64,000 bases of DNA from contig NZ_JAODMP010000016.1 in NCBI RefSeq assembly GCF_025464835.1, positions 1-64,000 of the forward strand. Reading direction: 5' to 3'. Position numbers and translations under genes: made by a program. Below, piece by piece: positions 61,836-64,000 of this stretch (position 1 is its first letter; each line of letters begins with the position of its first letter). The notes under the pieces were generated by a model. It did no database searches, was not told the DNA's origin, and saw only the letters and a list, made by a program, of their open reading frames with translations. Origin of the DNA: Mycetocola sp. (GTDB taxonomy: Bacteria; Actinomycetota; Actinomycetes; Actinomycetales; Microbacteriaceae).

Positions 61836-61890
61836 TTCCGACAGGCGCCGCCGAACCTCCCACCGATCGTTTCCTCAATAAGGTAGAGCC

Positions 61891-62940
61891 ATGTCCTTTT
61901 CTGTAGCGGTAGCCGGCGCATCCGGTTACGCAGGGGGCGAGCTGCTGCGATTGCTCGCGGCGCACCCCGACTTCGACATCCAGACCGTCACCGCACACTC
62001 CAACGCCGGCCAGCAGCTGGCATCCGTGCAGCCGCATCTGCGTTCCCTCGCCCACCTCACTCTCGCCGAGACAACGCCAGAGAACCTCGCCGGCCACGAC
62101 GTCGTCTTTCTCGCGCTGCCGCACGGCAAGTCCGGTGAGGTGACCGCTCAGCTCGACGAGGCAAGCCTCGTCGTCGACTGCGGTGCTGACCACCGGCTGA
62201 CGAGCGAAAGAGACTGGGCGTCGTTCTACGGCGGCGAGTTCTTCGGAGCGTGGGAGTATGGCGTGCCGGAGCTGATCGTCGGAGCTGGCGGCGCCAAGCA
62301 GCGGGAGAAGCTCGCCGGTGTACGGCGGATCGCCGCCCCCGGTTGCAACGCGAGCACCGTCGCACTCTCGCTCGCCCCCGGCGTTGCCGCCGGCGTGATC
62401 GAGACCACAGACGTCGTCACCGTCCTTGCCGTCGGTCCGTCCGGTGCAGGCAAGGCGCTCAAGACCAACCTCCTCGCCTCCGAGATCCTCGGGTCGGCGA
62501 ACCCGTACGCCGTCGGCGGGACGCACCGGCACATTCCCGAGATCGCCCAGGCGCTCCGTGGTGCAGGGGCCGCCGATGTGAGCATCTCGTTCACCCCCGT
62601 TCTCGTGCCGATGTCGCGAGGCATCCTGGCCACCTCGACTGCCCGCATCGTGCCTGGGACCAGTGCGGATGCCGTCCGCGGGGCTTGGCAGGACGCCTAC
62701 GGCAGCGAGACCTTCGTGCAGTTGCTGCCAGCGGGGGAGTTCCCGCGCACCGCAGATGTCCTCGGTTCGAATTCGATGCTCATGGGGATCGCCGTCGATG
62801 AGGCCGCAGGCCGCGTCGTCGTGGTCACCGCCGTCGACAACCTTGCCAAAGGCACTGCAGGTGCCGCCATCCAATCTGCCAACATCGCTCTTGGCCTGAA
62901 CGAATCGACCGGCCTTCCGGTGAACGGAGTCGCACCATGA
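61891..62940 (+). CDS. argC: N-acetyl-gamma-glutamyl-phosphate reductase
   Basis: Third step of arginine synthesis: reduces N-acetylglutamyl phosphate with NADPH. The Rossmann start [18 protein letters not shown] and the catalytic cysteine in [17 protein letters not shown] are intact. 349 aa. AAGG lies 8 bases before ATG. Its stop overlaps argJ by ATGA. Control may come from the leader peptide at 61722; no ARG box for ArgR was recognised. Confidence 0.96.
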   Translation: MSFSVAVAGASGYAGGELLRLLAAHPDFDIQTVTAHSNAGQQLASVQPHLRSLAHLTLAETTPENLAGHDVVFLALPHGKSGEVTAQLDEASLVVDCGADHRLTSERDWASFYGGEFFGAWEYGVPELIVGAGGAKQREKLAGVRRIAAPGCNASTVALSLAPGVAAGVIETTDVVTVLAVGPSGAGKALKTNLLASEILGSANPYAVGGTHRHIPEIAQALRGAGAADVSISFTPVLVPMSRGILATSTARIVPGTSADAVRGAWQDAYGSETFVQLLPAGEFPRTADVLGSNSMLMGIAVDEAAGRVVVVTAVDNLAKGTAGAAIQSANIALGLNESTGLPVNGVAP

Positions 62941-64000
62941 CCGTCACATCAGCTCAGGGTTTCGAAGCCGCCGGCATCGCCGTCGGCCTGAAGGCATCAG
63001 GGGGCAAGGACCTCGCCCTCGTCGTCAACCGCGGCCCTCGGTACTCTTCGGCGGCGGTGTTCACCAGCAACCGCGCCCAGGCGAACCCCATCCTCTGGTC
63101 GAAGCAGGTCATCGCCGACGGCACGGTCAGCGCCATCGTGCTCAACTCGGGCGGAGCCAACTGTTTCACCGGCCCGCAAGGTTTCCAGGCGACGCACGCC
63201 ACAGCTGAAGCGGTCGCAGCGGAGCTCGGCGTCTCAGCCGGGGACGTCCTGGTCTGCTCCACCGGCCTGATCGGCGAACAGCTCGACACAGACAAGCTGC
63301 TCCCTGGCGTCGCCGCGGCCGCCGCCGCGCTCGGCGCGGACGGGGGAGCGGATGCCGCAGAAGCGATCCTGACCACAGACAGTCACCCCAAGACGGCAGT
63401 GATCGAGCGCGACGGCTGGACCATCGGTGGCATGGCCAAGGGCGCAGGCATGCTCGCCCCAGGACTCGCGACCATGCTCGTCGTCCTCACCACCGACGCG
63501 AGCCTCGCCTCCGACCAGCTCGACCGTGCCCTCCGTTCGGCAACCCGGGTGAGCTTCGACCGGCTCGACTCGGACGGCTGCATGTCGACCAATGACCAGG
63601 TGTCGCTTCTCGCCTCCGGCGCCTCAGGAGTGGAACCCAACGCTGAGGTCTTCGCCGAGGCGCTGCGTGAGATCTGCCTCGACCTCGCTCGCCAGTTGCA
63701 GGGGGACGCGGAGGGCGCCGCCCACGACATCACCATCGAGGTCGTCGGCGCGGTCAGCGAGGACGATGCGGTCGAGGTCGGCCGGTCCGTCGCCCGCAAC
63801 AACCTGTTCAAAGCGGCGGTGTTCGGAAACGACCCCAACTGGGGCCGTGTCCTCGCCGCGATCGGAACCACCGAGGCGCCGTTCGACCCGTACGCCGTCG
63901 ACGTGACCATGAACGGCATCCGGGTCTGCCACGCAGGCGCACCCGACCAATCCCGCGACCTCGTCGACCTCACCGGGCGTGAGGTGCACGTGCTGATCGA
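62937..64000 (+). CDS. argJ: Glutamate N-acetyltransferase / amino-acid acetyltransferase, 3' end outside window
   Basis: Recycles the acetyl group between acetylornithine and glutamate, and in bifunctional forms also uses acetyl-CoA. About 354 residues are visible of the usual 385-400. The self-cleavage motif is in [18 protein letters not shown], where the Thr of ATML becomes the nucleophile of the beta chain. [15 protein letters not shown] near the end is also typical. Coupled to argC by ATGA. Confidence 0.95.
   Translation, partial: MTVTSAQGFEAAGIAVGLKASGGKDLALVVNRGPRYSSAAVFTSNRAQANPILWSKQVIADGTVSAIVLNSGGANCFTGPQGFQATHATAEAVAAELGVSAGDVLVCSTGLIGEQLDTDKLLPGVAAAAAALGADGGADAAEAILTTDSHPKTAVIERDGWTIGGMAKGAGMLAPGLATMLVVLTTDASLASDQLDRALRSATRVSFDRLDSDGCMSTNDQVSLLASGASGVEPNAEVFAEALREICLDLARQLQGDAEGAAHDITIEVVGAVSEDDAVEVGRSVARNNLFKAAVFGNDPNWGRVLAAIGTTEAPFDPYAVDVTMNGIRVCHAGAPDQSRDLVDLTGREVHVLI

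Noticed and set aside
1-64000. tRNA and rRNA genes
   Set aside because: I looked for T-arm GGTTCGA-type sequences with flanking cloverleaf arms; the few hits (for example 55243 and 17760) lie inside protein genes and do not fold. No rRNA sequence was seen.

Overview
The window is 64 kb of high-GC actinobacterial chromosome, about 65% G+C by eye. Gene order and protein wording point to the family Microbacteriaceae (Leifsonia, Salinibacterium and Cryobacterium relatives). The order pnp, M16 peptidase, dapB, thyA-folA, dapA-rnj, ftsK-pgsA-cinA-clgR, recA-recX, miaB-miaA-dapF, hflX, lexA, his genes, infC-rpmI-rplT, pheST, argCJ is the normal actinobacterial core backbone. Family placement is an inference; no rRNA is present. 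I saw no tRNA, rRNA, CRISPR array, insertion sequence, prophage or replication origin.

Layout. (1) 1-2051: 3' part of pnp and its terminator. (2) 2250-15348: a catabolic block lying between pnp and the M16 peptidase gene. It holds an Lrp regulator divergent from a three-gene branched-chain 2-oxoacid dehydrogenase operon, a decayed hsp20 gene, and a TetR regulator divergent from a five-gene operon (methylcrotonyl-CoA carboxylase beta and alpha, acyl-CoA dehydrogenase, MaoC hydratase, CitE-like lyase). An aldo/keto reductase closes the block. The gene content matches the M. tuberculosis bkdABC-citE-Rv2499c-fadE19-accA1-accD1 cluster, so leucine catabolism, with a possible itaconate side role, is the best reading. 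(3) 15411-24891: protease, phosphatase, acetyltransferase, lysine/DAP genes, thymidylate and folate genes, RNase J. (4) 24956-40255: ftsK, lipid synthesis, ClgR, RecA/RecX, tRNA modification (MiaB/MiaA), DapF, HflX and LexA with a divergent LysM protein. recA and lexA carry LexA-box-like palindromes, so this is the SOS core. (5) 40321-46503: hisC-hisB-hisH-hisA(priA), an SseB-like protein and two membrane proteins. (6) 46814-49564: DUF1844, infC (ATT start), rpmI, rplT and a SpoU methyltransferase. (7) 49617-53030: a glutamate-type ABC importer. (8) 53058-58963: pheST, a palindromic repeat cluster, an unusual zinc-ribbon SDR protein and a truncated pnuC. (9) 59147-64000: a large DEAD/DEAH helicase, then argC and the 5' part of argJ.

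Regulation is unusually readable. About sixteen operon-leading genes have a TANNNT -10 hexamer ending 6-9 nt before the start codon and lack a clear Shine-Dalgarno sequence, which implies leaderless mRNAs; genes inside operons overlap by ATGA or GTGA. The same leaderless pattern reveals a 27-residue arginine-rich leader peptide (61722-61805) in front of argC, the most interesting new candidate here. Other regulatory signals are three GTTA-N8-TAAC palindromes between the TetR gene and the mcc operon, a GlnR-like box before the glutamate transporter, and a strong hairpin inside that operon.

Several intergenic regions are filled with simple or palindromic repeats: a 34-bp array, 19-bp iterons with a nested hairpin, 13-bp and 32-bp repeats, a 74-bp array, and a four-copy 85-bp palindrome family. 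Four gene remnants (hsp20, ABC permease, VOC protein, pnuC) show ongoing local gene decay.
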